Positions 8,188 to 17,188 of a stretch of DNA of 64,000 nt are shown here, one piece after another (position 1 is the stretch's first letter; every line of letters begins with the position of its first letter). Source of the DNA: Acidithiobacillus sp. (GTDB taxonomy: Bacteria; Pseudomonadota; Gammaproteobacteria; Acidithiobacillales; Acidithiobacillaceae); assembly GCF_023256195.1 (NCBI RefSeq), contig NZ_JAGDWX010000013.1, positions 14,893-78,892 on the forward strand. Direction: 5' to 3'. The translations under genes and the position numbers were made by a program. Below the pieces are notes generated by a model, which was not told the DNA's origin, ran no database searches, and saw only the letters and a list, made by a program, of their open reading frames with translations.

Positions 8188-8972
8188 GCGAGCTTCTGCG
8201 CGGCAAGGGCGTCGTGGTCACGCGCCCCAAGGAACAGTCTGCCGAGCTCATCGCTCTGCTGGAAGCGGCCGGTGCGCATCCCATTCCCTTTCCGGCCATC
8301 CGTATCGAGGCGCCGGAAAACTGGCAATCCCTGGATGCCGCCCTGGATGGGCTGGCGCGCTTTCGGTGGGCGATCTTCAGCAGCCGCAACGCCGTCCAGT
8401 TTGCGCTCAGCCGCCTGCAGGGGCGCGCACAGGAGTGGCCCAAGTCCGTGCAGGTCGCCGCTGTCGGTCGCGAGACCGCACGCGCCCTGAAGGATTTCGG
8501 CCTGAGCGTCGATCTCGTACCAGACCGCTTCAGCTCCGAGGGTTTGCTGGAGCATCCTGCTTTGCGGGAGGTGCAGGGAGTGGAAGTCGCCATATTCGCA
8601 GGCGACCAAGGACGGGAGCTGCTGGAGCACACCCTGAGCGAGCGCGGCGCGCTGGTGGAAAAGGTCTACTGTTACCGACGCAGCGTGCCCGGCGCCAACC
8701 CTACACCCCTCCTGCACGCCTGGGCACGGGGCGAACTGCATGCCGTGACGGTCACCAGTCCTGAGATTTTCAACAACTTCTATCAGATGGTAGGGGGCTT
8801 GGGGCAGCGTTGGCTCAAGAACACTCCCATTGTCGCCATCAGCCCGCTCACCGCCGAGGCCGTCACGGCCAAAGGACTGCCCGCACCCTGGGTGGCTCCC
8901 GAGGCCAGCAATCAGGGTCTGCTGCAAGCGCTTCGGGATTGGGCCAAGCACATGGAGGATTCGGAACGATGA
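8184..8972 (+). CDS. hemD: HemD, uroporphyrinogen-III synthase
   Basis: HemD cyclises hydroxymethylbilane with inversion of ring D to give uroporphyrinogen III. The 262-residue product has the poorly conserved two-lobed fold of the family. Recognisable elements are the N-terminal GVVVTRPKEQSAELIALLEAAGA, the FSSRNAVQFAL segment, and the C-terminal VTVTSPEIFNNF and ISPLTAEAV. It is joined by 4-bp overlaps to hemC upstream and hemB downstream, which supports the assignment as much as the sequence does. Confidence 0.93.
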   Translation: MSELLRGKGVVVTRPKEQSAELIALLEAAGAHPIPFPAIRIEAPENWQSLDAALDGLARFRWAIFSSRNAVQFALSRLQGRAQEWPKSVQVAAVGRETARALKDFGLSVDLVPDRFSSEGLLEHPALREVQGVEVAIFAGDQGRELLEHTLSERGALVEKVYCYRRSVPGANPTPLLHAWARGELHAVTVTSPEIFNNFYQMVGGLGQRWLKNTPIVAISPLTAEAVTAKGLPAPWVAPEASNQGLLQALRDWAKHMEDSER

Positions 8973-9976
8973 GTACCACCTTGCCCATGCCACATCGCCT
9001 GATGGCGCGCCACCAGCCGCGCCGCCTGCGCCGCCGTCCTTCCATGCGCTCGCTGCTGCGCGAGACGCAGCTGCAGGCCAGCGATTTCCTCCTCCCGATC
9101 TTTCTGGTGGACGGTGAGGGCATACGTGAGGCCATATCGTCCATGCCCGGCGTGTACCGGCACAGTATCGACTCTTGTCTGAAACTCTGCGGCGAGGCGG
9201 TCGCGCGGCGGATCCCCGGAGTGCTCCTCTTCGGGGTCGTGCCCGCGCAGTGCAAGGACGCGGCAGGTTCTGCCTCCTGGGCCAGCGACGGCCTGGTCCA
9301 ACGCGCCACCCGCGCCATCCGTGAGCGCTATCCGGATCTTCTGGTGATCGCCGACGCCTGCTTCTGCGAATATACCGACCACGGACATTGCGGGGTGCTC
9401 GCGGCCGATGGCGATCGCGACGATCCGGCCACCCTCGAGAATCTCCAGCGACAGGCCCTCTCCTATGCCGAGGCCGGCGTCGACGTCATCGCTCCCTCGG
9501 GCATGGTGGACGGCATGGTGCTGGCCATTCGCGAGGTCCTGGATGCGGCCCGCTACGAGCGGGTGGCGATCCTCTCCTACGCGGTAAAGTACGCCAGCGC
9601 CTTCTACGGTCCCTTTCGCGACGCCGCCGACAGTGCCCCCAGCTTCGGCGATCGCCGCGCCTACCAGATGGATCCCGCCAACCGCCGCGAAGCCTTCCGG
9701 GAGCTGGCTCTGGATCTGGAGGAAGGCGCCGACATGGTCATGGTCAAGCCCGCCATGCCCTACCTGGACATACTCCGAGACCTGCGGGAACGCTGCGATT
9801 TCCCCGTTCTGGCCTATCAGGTGTCGGGCGAATACAGTATGCTTCGCGCGGCCGCCGACGCTGGTGTTCTGGAACTCGAGCGCAGCGTGCTGGAGTCTCT
9901 GCTGGCGATCAAGCGCGCCGGCGCCGATGCCATCATCAGCTATTTCGCCATCGAGGTCGTAGACTGGCTGGATTGA
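8969..9976 (+). CDS. hemB: HemB, delta-aminolevulinic acid dehydratase (porphobilinogen synthase)
   Basis: HemB condenses two 5-aminolevulinate molecules into porphobilinogen. In the 335-residue product the zinc site DACFCEYTDHGHCGV is intact, with Cys131, Cys133 and Cys141 as ligands, so this is the zinc-dependent type rather than the Asp-rich magnesium type. The two Schiff-base lysines are Lys207 (SYAVKYASAFYGPFRDA) and Lys260 (MVMVKPAMPYLDI). The ATG at 8969 forms an ATGA overlap with hemD and was preferred over upstream in-frame starts inside hemD. Confidence 0.97.
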   Translation: MSTTLPMPHRLMARHQPRRLRRRPSMRSLLRETQLQASDFLLPIFLVDGEGIREAISSMPGVYRHSIDSCLKLCGEAVARRIPGVLLFGVVPAQCKDAAGSASWASDGLVQRATRAIRERYPDLLVIADACFCEYTDHGHCGVLAADGDRDDPATLENLQRQALSYAEAGVDVIAPSGMVDGMVLAIREVLDAARYERVAILSYAVKYASAFYGPFRDAADSAPSFGDRRAYQMDPANRREAFRELALDLEEGADMVMVKPAMPYLDILRDLRERCDFPVLAYQVSGEYSMLRAAADAGVLELERSVLESLLAIKRAGADAIISYFAIEVVDWLD

Positions 9977-10070
9977 GCGCTTTCGTGCCCAGCCGCCACG
10001 GCACCGGTAGCTGTCCCAGCCTCCTCGCTGCGGTACGGCGAGACGGCGTATCCGGGACGGGCGATAAACC

Positions 10071-10676
10071 ATGCCGCATCTGAAGCGCCGCATCCTGCGC
10101 TCTGTGTCCTTTGGGCTGGGTGCCGGTGACCTGGATCAGCTCTTCCCCTGGCTGCTGTTGTCCAGCCTGTGCCTCGGCAGCCTCTTTCTGCTAGCCTTGG
10201 GTACCGGCGCCCTGACCCTGCCCCGGGTTCCACCCATCTCGTCCTACGTTCAGATCGATCTCGTCTCGGCGGCACCTGCCGACAACGCGGGCAGTCCCGC
10301 CTTGCCCGTTACCGCGGCGGGACAGGGGCTCCCCGTGCAGCGCGCCGCAACGGCGCGTGCCCCCAGTGCCACACCATCGGACCCGCAACAGCAGCTCGCC
10401 GCCTATCTGAGGGAATGGGAACGACGGGTGGCCCAAATTGCCGGAGGCACTCTGGCAGGGCAGGCCGTCCCTCAAGGTCGATTGGTGGTCGCCATCACCA
10501 TTGACCCCGCCGGTCATCTGCGCCAAGTGCAGATCCTACGTGGTGGGGAGCACCGCGATCTCGTCCTGGCCGTGGAAAACATTTTGCAGCAGGCAGCACC
10601 CTTCCCGCCTCTGCCGCCCTCTTGGCAGCATCCGCCCCAGGATCTGCGCATCGTGCGCACCTGGAACTTCGAGTGA
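10071..10676 (+). CDS. TonB-like C-terminal domain protein with one N-terminal membrane helix
   Basis: A 201-residue protein with a basic N-terminus, a membrane segment around residues 24-46 (PWLLLSSLCLGSLFLLALGTG), an Ala/Pro-rich linker and a TonB/TolA-type C-terminal domain (about 105-200) containing GRLVVAITIDPAGHLRQVQIL and the following helix and strand. This is the architecture of energy transducers that reach across the periplasm, but at 201 residues it is short and lacks the long Pro-Lys spacer of E. coli TonB. No exbB/exbD or TonB-dependent receptor is nearby, so its motor may be TolQR or a distant ExbBD. It lies about 95 bp after hemB. Confidence 0.75.
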   Translation: MPHLKRRILRSVSFGLGAGDLDQLFPWLLLSSLCLGSLFLLALGTGALTLPRVPPISSYVQIDLVSAAPADNAGSPALPVTAAGQGLPVQRAATARAPSATPSDPQQQLAAYLREWERRVAQIAGGTLAGQAVPQGRLVVAITIDPAGHLRQVQILRGGEHRDLVLAVENILQQAAPFPPLPPSWQHPPQDLRIVRTWNFE

Positions 10677-10739
10677 CACCCACCGAACCCAAGACATTTC
10701 CCAAGGGGCGCGCGATAGCCGCAGACCTGGGCCAGAACT

Positions 10740-12002
10740 CTAGGGCAAGGCTGCAGACCAGGCCAACGCATCCAGACTCAGTCGCCCGAGGATACCGTCG
10801 GGCAGACCCAGACGCTGCCGGAGCTTCTGAGCCGCATCTTCATCCTGGCGCTCGATGGCCTCTACCAAGGCGAGAATCTGGCCATCCTCTCCAGTCCGCG
10901 ACAATAGCGCCTCTCGCAGGGCATCGGCCAGATGCAGTTCGTGCAGGAGATCGGGCATGGGCTGGTCCATGAGAGCGTCCAGCAGAGACAGCATGCCGAC
11001 CAGGAAGCTGCGATGCAGTGCGGCGGGGTGCTGGTCGAGTGTGGTGGAGTTCTCGCGGATGATTTCGGCCAGACGCGCGCGCGTGCTTGCCTGCAGTGCA
11101 AGCGACGCCCTCGCAGGTCCCTGCGTGGTGAACATCAGCAAAGTGAGCCAGCGCTGCAGGGGCTGACGTCCCAGCAGCACCAAGGCGCGTCGGATGCTGT
11201 CGATGGTTTCGCCACGACGCAGTCCTGCAGAATTGAGGTAACGTAACAACTGATAGGAGAGGGCGGGATCGCGGCGGAATCCTTCCTCAATCTCTTCCAG
11301 CGGGCCCTCGGCAGCGAGTAGATTGATGAGGTGAAACACCACACGTTGCTGGCTGCTGAGCTTCTTTCCCGCGACGGTCTCCGGGCGCATGAAATAATAG
11401 CCTTGGGCGTAATCAAAGCCCGCCTCGAAGCATTGTTGCGCCAATGCTCGGGTTTCTACGCGGGTAGCGACGGTAGCAAGGTGTGCCGTGATGGACCCCG
11501 CCCGGCGGATGAGCATCAGAGCGCGCTGCCAGTCTGCCGGAGCGGACTCGTACAGGTCGATCTTCACGTAATCCATCAAGGGCAGCAGGGCCAGCTGCCA
11601 GGGCAGACCCGAGAAGCGATCCAGAGCCAGACGAAAGCCATGTTTTTTCAGGGCAAGGATCTTGTCCAGGAACTCCTGCCCGGGCGCCTGCGCGAGGGTA
11701 AACTCGGGGACGATCTGACGCACGGGAAACAGTTCGAGACTCTTCTCGTCGAACAGACTGTCGGTGAAATTCACAAAAGCCGGCTTGCCGCCCAGCAGAG
11801 ATTCCACCGGAAACCAGCTGAAAGCCTTGACCAGAACCCTGGCCGAAGCCAGAAATGGATCTGCAAGAATCGTTTCGCTGTCGCGCGCAAAAAGCTCGTA
11901 GGCGATGACCTCGCCATGGCGCCCCATGATAGCCTGCCTGGCGACGAGTTCGGGACCTACGGACTTGCTTTCTGTGGGTACTTCGGGGGGTGGTGACATC
12001 AT
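10740..12002 (-). CDS. Degenerate EAL-HDOD signalling protein (YuxH type)
   Basis: A 420-residue cytoplasmic protein. Residues about 15-210 resemble an EAL domain of the YuxH class (VARQAIMGRHGEVIAYELF, then DYVKIDL), and residues about 210-400 form an HDOD domain (FRRDPALSYQLLRYLNSAG, then IRRALVLLGRQPLQRWLTLL). The catalytic EAL triplet reads YELF and the metal-binding DDFG motif reads LDRFSG, so phosphodiesterase activity is unlikely and a c-di-GMP-binding or scaffold role is more plausible. The ATG-ATG at 12002 was chosen because upstream sequence only extends the frame without homology. It converges on the TonB-like gene. Target unknown. Confidence 0.82.
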   Translation of the reverse strand: MMSPPPEVPTESKSVGPELVARQAIMGRHGEVIAYELFARDSETILADPFLASARVLVKAFSWFPVESLLGGKPAFVNFTDSLFDEKSLELFPVRQIVPEFTLAQAPGQEFLDKILALKKHGFRLALDRFSGLPWQLALLPLMDYVKIDLYESAPADWQRALMLIRRAGSITAHLATVATRVETRALAQQCFEAGFDYAQGYYFMRPETVAGKKLSSQQRVVFHLINLLAAEGPLEEIEEGFRRDPALSYQLLRYLNSAGLRRGETIDSIRRALVLLGRQPLQRWLTLLMFTTQGPARASLALQASTRARLAEIIRENSTTLDQHPAALHRSFLVGMLSLLDALMDQPMPDLLHELHLADALREALLSRTGEDGQILALVEAIERQDEDAAQKLRQRLGLPDGILGRLSLDALAWSAALP

Positions 12003-12102
12003 CGGTGTGCTTATCCGGCTCGGCAATGGCAAGGACGCTTTCGGCGCGAACCTTGTGGCGTGGCGCCATCGAACTCTTAGATGGTCAGCAAAGGCGTATC
12101 TG

Positions 12103-13452
12103 TCAAGGTCCCGGCTTGGCAGCCTCCAGCGCCTCGCGTTCCAACGCCTCGAGGCTGCGGGCACTGCTCTCGACGGCAAAGCGGGCGGTGATGGCACGAC
12201 CGAGCCAGGCCACCGCCGCCACCGCCATGAGCAATGCGGCAACACCCACACGCTGTTCCAGGATGGGAAAGAGCACTGCCGAAAACACGGCGCCGAGGCG
12301 CGAGACAGAGGTGGCCAGACCGGCCACACTTGCCCGCCACTCCGTTGGGAAAATCTCTACCGCAAGGGCAAAGATGGTGACCGCCGGCCCTAGGCCCAGA
12401 CCCAGGGCATAGAGGGTGCTGCCGAAAAAGAGAACCACCACCGAGGGCATGGCCACACCCAGGGCAAAGATCGCAAGGCCCACGGCCATCAGAGCAAACC
12501 CCCCTTTCTGCAGAGGAATGCGACCTACTCGGTCGATCCGGGGCAGAATGTAGACGATGGCGCTGGCCGTGACGATTTCGAAGATAAGATTGATACCGGC
12601 AGCAGCCATATCGCTGCTGGCCACCTGGGTACTGCGCAACACGCTCGGGAGGTAGAGCGCAATCCCCAGGCTCACCACGTCCAGGCAAAACCAGGGTAGC
12701 ACACCGAGGACCAGCCGACGGCGCCATGCCCGCTTCTGCCACAGGGGCGCCAGTGACATGCGTTGCGCACCGAATCCATCCAGGCGGACACGCACGGCGT
12801 CCTCGTCCAGACCCGGCTCGAGGGCACGCAGGGCCGCCGCGGCCGCTTTGCTGCGCCCTTGTCGCAGCAGCCAGCGCGGTGACTCGGGAAGCCGACGACG
12901 CAGCCATAAAAGACCCACGGCCGGTATCACCGCGCTTGCCAGCATCCAGCGCCAGGAGTCCGGTCCCACAGGCAGCAGGATCAGGCCCAGAACGGTAGAA
13001 AATACAGCGCCACCGAACCAGGCCAGATTGACCCAGGCAAAACCGCGACCCCGGCGCACCGTGGCGCTGTATTCAGCAACGATGGTCGCTACCAGGGGAT
13101 AATCGAGACCGATGGCAAGACCCGTCACGAAACGTCCGAGGAACAGGATTCCAAGGTCGGGACTCAGGGCGCTGATGACGGCCCCGAGCACGTAGAGCAT
13201 CACATTGGGCAGCAGCAGACGCTGGCGGCCAAAACGATCCGTCACCCATCCACCCAGCACACCGCCCACCAGAGAACCCAACAGGGCCATGGCCATGAGG
13301 GTGCCCACATCCGCCGCGGATGGCTGCCACTGGCTTTTCAGCGGCAGGAGGGCGATGGCCAGGATACTGAGGTCAAAACCATCCAGAAACATGCCGAGGG
13401 TGGCTGCCCACAGGGCTCGGGTATTTTTGCCGGAGGCTGCCACTGCGCGCAT
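12103..13452 (-). CDS. Major facilitator superfamily transporter, sugar-porter/organic-acid type
   Basis: A 449-residue protein with about 12 predicted membrane helices. The loop 2-3 motif GGWVTDRFGRQRLLL and the post-TM6 motif LPESPRWLLRQG place it in the MFS clade of sugar and aromatic/organic acid:H+ symporters (SP, AAHS or PHS families). N-terminal GMFLDGFDLSILAIALLPL and the large central cytoplasmic loop fit this. The substrate cannot be told from sequence. It starts 10 bp after the hemolysin-III-like gene on the - strand, so the two are probably cotranscribed, and the EAL-HDOD gene lies about 100 bp downstream. Confidence 0.85.
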   Translation of the reverse strand: MRAVAASGKNTRALWAATLGMFLDGFDLSILAIALLPLKSQWQPSAADVGTLMAMALLGSLVGGVLGGWVTDRFGRQRLLLPNVMLYVLGAVISALSPDLGILFLGRFVTGLAIGLDYPLVATIVAEYSATVRRGRGFAWVNLAWFGGAVFSTVLGLILLPVGPDSWRWMLASAVIPAVGLLWLRRRLPESPRWLLRQGRSKAAAAALRALEPGLDEDAVRVRLDGFGAQRMSLAPLWQKRAWRRRLVLGVLPWFCLDVVSLGIALYLPSVLRSTQVASSDMAAAGINLIFEIVTASAIVYILPRIDRVGRIPLQKGGFALMAVGLAIFALGVAMPSVVVLFFGSTLYALGLGLGPAVTIFALAVEIFPTEWRASVAGLATSVSRLGAVFSAVLFPILEQRVGVAALLMAVAAVAWLGRAITARFAVESSARSLEALEREALEAAKPGP

Positions 13453-13462
13453 GGGGCGCCCG

Positions 13463-14095
13463 TCAGGAACTCACGGCAAGCCAAATACCCCAGAATTGCA
13501 GGGCGGTACCCGCCAGGACAAAAAGGTGCCAAATGGCATGAAAATAGCGTCGGGCATCCATCACAAAGAAAACCACGCCCGCCGTGTAGGCGAGCCCACC
13601 CGCCCCGAGGTACCACAGGGATAGGCCCGGTGCCGCTTGGTACAGAGGGCCGACCGCCAGCAGAATGAGCCAACCCATGACGAGATACCACCACAGAGAT
13701 AGGGCCGCGAAACGCTCGCGCAAACGCCACAGCAGCAGGGCCCCGATTATGGCCAGCAGCCACTCTGCCGCAAAGATTCCCCAACCGAGAGGCCCGCGCA
13801 GCATGAGGAGACTCACGGGAGTGTAGGTGCCGGCGATGAGGCCGTAGATGGCGGTACGGTCCAGCAGCTGCAAGCGCTCTTTCTGCGGGCCGCTGCGCCA
13901 GGCGTGGTACAGGAGAGAGCTCAGATAGAGCAGAGCCGCGGTGAGGAGAAAGAGGCCCAGGGCGAGCAGAGCCCGCGTCGACAGGGACGACCAGCGTGGT
14001 ACGACGAGCAGCGCAAAGGCCGCCAATGCAAGCCCCACCCCCGCACCGTGGGACACGGCGTTGATCTGCTCTTCTCGCAGAGATTGCTCCCGCAT
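13463..14095 (-). CDS. Hemolysin III / YqfA-like PAQR family membrane protein
   Basis: A 210-residue, seven-helix membrane protein of the hemolysin III (PAQR) family. The first helix region EEQINAVSHGAGVGLALAAF carries the family histidine, followed by SSLLYHAWRSGPQKERLQLLDRTAIYGLIAGTYTP, and the C-terminal helix pair contains RYFHAIWHLFVLAGTALQF. The conserved Ser, His, Asp and HxxxH residues that bind zinc in PAQR hydrolases are all present. Despite the name, a haemolytic role is not established; some members affect membrane lipid homeostasis. The ATG at 14095 is preceded by a G-rich ribosome-binding site. Confidence 0.87.
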   Translation of the reverse strand: MREQSLREEQINAVSHGAGVGLALAAFALLVVPRWSSLSTRALLALGLFLLTAALLYLSSLLYHAWRSGPQKERLQLLDRTAIYGLIAGTYTPVSLLMLRGPLGWGIFAAEWLLAIIGALLLWRLRERFAALSLWWYLVMGWLILLAVGPLYQAAPGLSLWYLGAGGLAYTAGVVFFVMDARRYFHAIWHLFVLAGTALQFWGIWLAVSS

Positions 14096-14329
14096 CACCG
14101 CACCCCCCTTGCCCAAATGCTTGCGGTTATAGCAGCCGCTGCGCACCGTGGCAAATGACCGCGGTGGGCGTCGTGTCCAGGGAACGGGCCCATATCCACG
14201 GCCATGATCAGCGTCCGAAGAGTGTCGGCGGCGTGCCGCTTCAGCTGGCCATGCAGGCGGCTGGACCCGAACGCATCGGGGGTGTACACCATGGCTGAAC
14301 CAAGAGGAGCGGGCTCCGTTTCCCGGGCC
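14096..14329. other. Divergent intergenic region between hemolysin-III-like gene and copA
   Basis: I see no credible gene in this stretch. It contains a perfect 10-bp palindrome, GGTGTACACC, at 14281-14290, about 40 bp upstream of the copA operator. Its function is unknown. Confidence 0.5.
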
Positions 14330-14361
14330 TTGACTCTGCACTGCCTTGTAGAGTTTAGAAT
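14330..14361 (+). promoter_or_regulatory. MerR/CueR-type promoter-operator for copA
   Basis: A -35 TTGACT (14330-14335) and a -10 TAGAAT (14356-14361) are separated by 20 bp, the overlong spacing used by MerR-family activators. The spacer region holds an inverted repeat, ACTCTGCA (14333-14340) against TGTAGAGT (14347-14354), with one mismatch. This is the layout of CueR-controlled copA promoters, where metal-bound regulator untwists the DNA. No cueR gene lies in the window, so the regulator is inferred to act in trans. Confidence 0.8.
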
Positions 14362-14393
14362 GGCGACATCGTGTGCTGTGCGGGGATGACGAC

Positions 14394-16889
14394 ATGAGCG
14401 AAGCAGAGACGGAGCGACTGGATATCGGCGTTCGCGGGATGACCTGCGCCTCCTGCAGCAGTCGAGTGGAGCGCGCCCTGGAGCGTCTTCCGGGGGTAGT
14501 GTCGGCGCAGGTGAATCTTGCCACGGAACGTGCCGAGGTCTGTTTCACCCCTGGGCAGCAGTCCGCGCCGGCAGTCGTCGCAGCCGTCCAGGCCAGCGGT
14601 TACGAGCCGGTGGTACAAGAGGCGGAAATCGCCGTCGCCGGAATGACCTGTGCGTCCTGTGTGGGCCGGGTCGAGCGCGCCTTGCGCCGGCAGCCCGGGG
14701 TACTCGAGGCCAGTGTGAATCTCGCCACCGAGAAAGCCACGGTCCGCTATCTGCCCACCATGGTAAAGACCGAGGATTTACTGGCGGCTATCCGCAAAGC
14801 GGGATACGAGGCAAGCCTCACGAATCCGACCAAAGGCGCCGATGCCGGCTTGCAGGCATCGCGCGAAACGGCGGCGCGCTCGCTGTGGCTAGCGTCGGGG
14901 GCCGCGCTCATCGTGCTCTGCCTCGCCATGATACCGCCCTGGTGGCCCGGTCTTGAGCGACTCGTCGGCTCCATCAGCCCCTTCCCCCGAGCTTCCGAGT
15001 GGCTGCAGATGTTCTTGACGACTTTCGTGCTCTTCGGCCCGGGCCGACGTTTTTTTCGGGCCGGCTGGGTTGCTTACCGTCACCTTGCCCCGGACATGAA
15101 TTCTCTGGTCGCCACCGGAACCGGCGCCGCTTGGCTCTACAGCCTGCTGGTATTGCTGACGCCCGGGATCTTTCCGGCGGCCGCTCGGCATGTCTACTTC
15201 GATTCTGCCGCGGTCGTGGTCGCCGCCATCCTCGTCGGGAAATATCTGGAGGCGGCAGCGAAGGATCGCAGTGCCGCGGCCATAGCCCAGCTGGCCAGGC
15301 TGCAGGTCCGCAGCGCCGCCGTTCTGGACGAGGCCGGACAGACCCATGAGACCCCCATTGCGGAACTGCGGCCCGGGCAGCGGGTACTGGTGCGCCCGGG
15401 TGAACGCATTCCCGTCGATGGTCGGGTGGTCGAGGGTCGGGCCGAGGTGGATGAAGCCATGCTGACTGGCGAGCCCTTGCCGCAGGTCCGCCGTCCCGGC
15501 GACAACGTAGTGGGCGGCACCCTGTGTCGGGATGGTCGCCTGGTCATCGAGGTCACGAAGCGCACCGGTGATACCGTACTCGCCCAGATCATCCGTCTGG
15601 TGGAGAACGCACAGAGCGGCAAACTGCCCATTCAGGGGCTCGCGGATCGCGTCGTGCGGGTCTTCACCCCCCTGGTGCTGCTCACCGCCGCCCTCAGCTT
15701 CGGCGCTTGGCTGGCGCTGACGGGAGATCTCAGCCAGGCGCTGGTCGCTGCGGTCGCGGTGCTCGTCGTTGCCTGCCCCTGCGCCATGGGCCTCGCGACT
15801 CCCGCTGCCGTGCTCGTCGGTACCGGGCGGGCGGCGGAGCTGGGGGTGCTGTTTCGCTCCGGTGAGGCTCTGGAGCATCTGGCTCGAGCCAACACTCTGA
15901 TATTCGACAAAACCGGTACCCTGACCACCGGCCGCCCGGTTCTCGTGGGCTACCACGGAACCGATCCCGACCAAGCGCTGCGCCTGGCAGCCGCGGCGGA
16001 GCAAGGCTCGGAGCATCCTTTGGGGCAGGCCTTGGTCAATGCCGCACGTGAGCACGGCCTGGTCCTGCCGCCGCTGCAGGATTTTCAGGCCCTGCCCGGC
16101 CTCGGCCTGCGTGCCCGAGTAGAAGACCACGCGGTCTTGCTGGGCTCCGCCGAATTTCTGCGTGGCGAGGGCATCGTCGTGGACGAGACCAGCGTCACGA
16201 CCACCGCGGACATGCCCGCCCATGGCCGGATCTATCTGGCCCTGGACGAACGATTCTGGGGCAGCTTCCGTTTTGCCGACCCCTTGCGCCCGGAGGCCGT
16301 TCGCGTGGTCGACAGTTTACGCCGCCGCGGTTTCGAGCTCTGGATGATCACCGGGGATGCGGCGAGCACCGCCATGGCGGTGGCGCGAGAACTGGGTATC
16401 CAGCACTGGTACGCGGGAGTGCTGCCCCAGGATAAGGCCAAGCGGGTGGGGGAACTGCGCGAAGCGGGCAAGAAGATCGTCTTCGTCGGTGACGGCATCA
16501 ACGATGCTCCGGCCCTGGCCACGGCCGATGTCGGCATTGCCCTCGCCAGCGCTACGGATATAGCCCGGGCGGCGGCGGATGTGACCCTGACCCATGGGCG
16601 ACTGGAAGCCGTGGTCACTGCCGTCGACGTCGCTCGGCACACCCTGGCCAACATCCGCGGCAATCTGTTCTGGGCCTTTTTCTACAATATTTTGCTGATA
16701 CCGGTCGCCGCAGGGCTTGCGGCACCCTGGGGGTTGACCCTGAACCCTATGGCGGCGGGCGTGGCCATGGCCTTATCCTCGGTCTTCGTCCTCAGCAACA
16801 GCCTACGTCTGCGGCGACTGCAGCCTTTCCCGGAGATAGCCGTGACGGCAGGCCATTCATCGGCGCCGGTCGCAGAGCAGTATCCCTAG
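14394..16889 (+). CDS. copA: CopA, Cu(I)-exporting P1B-type ATPase
   Basis: An 831-residue P1B-ATPase that pumps Cu(I) out of the cytoplasm. Two N-terminal heavy-metal domains carry GMTCASC (Cys18/Cys21 and Cys86/Cys89). The transport site CPC is at 461-463, the phosphorylated Asp505 is in DKTGT, the family His541-Pro is in GSEHPLGQ, the actuator TGE is in MLTGEPLP, and the hinge is [10 protein letters not shown]. The last membrane helices [13 protein letters not shown] and [15 protein letters not shown] match the Cu(I) subclass. The ATG at 14394 follows a GGGGA ribosome-binding site; its promoter is of the MerR type, and the chaperone gene copZ lies 52 bp downstream. Confidence 0.96.
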   Translation: MSEAETERLDIGVRGMTCASCSSRVERALERLPGVVSAQVNLATERAEVCFTPGQQSAPAVVAAVQASGYEPVVQEAEIAVAGMTCASCVGRVERALRRQPGVLEASVNLATEKATVRYLPTMVKTEDLLAAIRKAGYEASLTNPTKGADAGLQASRETAARSLWLASGAALIVLCLAMIPPWWPGLERLVGSISPFPRASEWLQMFLTTFVLFGPGRRFFRAGWVAYRHLAPDMNSLVATGTGAAWLYSLLVLLTPGIFPAAARHVYFDSAAVVVAAILVGKYLEAAAKDRSAAAIAQLARLQVRSAAVLDEAGQTHETPIAELRPGQRVLVRPGERIPVDGRVVEGRAEVDEAMLTGEPLPQVRRPGDNVVGGTLCRDGRLVIEVTKRTGDTVLAQIIRLVENAQSGKLPIQGLADRVVRVFTPLVLLTAALSFGAWLALTGDLSQALVAAVAVLVVACPCAMGLATPAAVLVGTGRAAELGVLFRSGEALEHLARANTLIFDKTGTLTTGRPVLVGYHGTDPDQALRLAAAAEQGSEHPLGQALVNAAREHGLVLPPLQDFQALPGLGLRARVEDHAVLLGSAEFLRGEGIVVDETSVTTTADMPAHGRIYLALDERFWGSFRFADPLRPEAVRVVDSLRRRGFELWMITGDAASTAMAVARELGIQHWYAGVLPQDKAKRVGELREAGKKIVFVGDGINDAPALATADVGIALASATDIARAAADVTLTHGRLEAVVTAVDVARHTLANIRGNLFWAFFYNILLIPVAAGLAAPWGLTLNPMAAGVAMALSSVFVLSNSLRLRRLQPFPEIAVTAGHSSAPVAEQYP

Positions 16890-16941
16890 ACCGGCGAGGG
16901 CGAGATACTGAGATTTCACTAGAGCTTTTGAGGAGGCAATC

Positions 16942-17148
16942 GTGAAGGAACTGCACTTGAACATCCGCGGTATGACCTGTGGCCACTGCGTGCGCGCCGT
17001 GCGTGAGGCGTTGGAAGCCGTCCCTGGCGTCACTCGGGCCGAAGTCAGCCTCGAAGCATCCGAGGCCACCATTCAGGGGGATGTCGACCCCAAAGCGCTC
17101 GTGGCCGCCGTAGAAGCGGAGGGTTACAGCGCCGAGGTCCGGACCTGA
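16942..17148 (+). CDS. copZ: CopZ-like copper chaperone
   Basis: A 68-residue single heavy-metal-associated domain with a beta-alpha-beta-beta-alpha-beta pattern and the metal loop IRGMTCGHCVRAV (Cys13 and Cys16). It probably carries Cu(I) to CopA. The start is GTG, fixed by an AGGAGG ribosome-binding site at 16931-16936, and the length is standard for CopZ. It follows copA on the same strand with no visible promoter of its own, so it should be induced together with copA. Confidence 0.93.
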   Translation: MKELHLNIRGMTCGHCVRAVREALEAVPGVTRAEVSLEASEATIQGDVDPKALVAAVEAEGYSAEVRT

Positions 17149-17188
17149 GGCATGCCCCGTTGTAGCGCGACACTCGGATCCGGGCCGC

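Noticed and set aside
6610-8993. Long - strand frames opposite hemC and hemD
   Set aside because: They lie antisense to complete, motif-bearing heme genes and show no domains of their own.
14204-14389. A 61-codon + strand frame before copA
   Set aside because: It has no ribosome-binding site or recognisable sequence, and it overlaps the copA promoter-operator.
14889-16223. A 444-codon open frame antisense to copA
   Set aside because: High GC keeps antisense frames open. Its product is low-complexity, has no domain, and the + strand clearly encodes CopA along the whole stretch.
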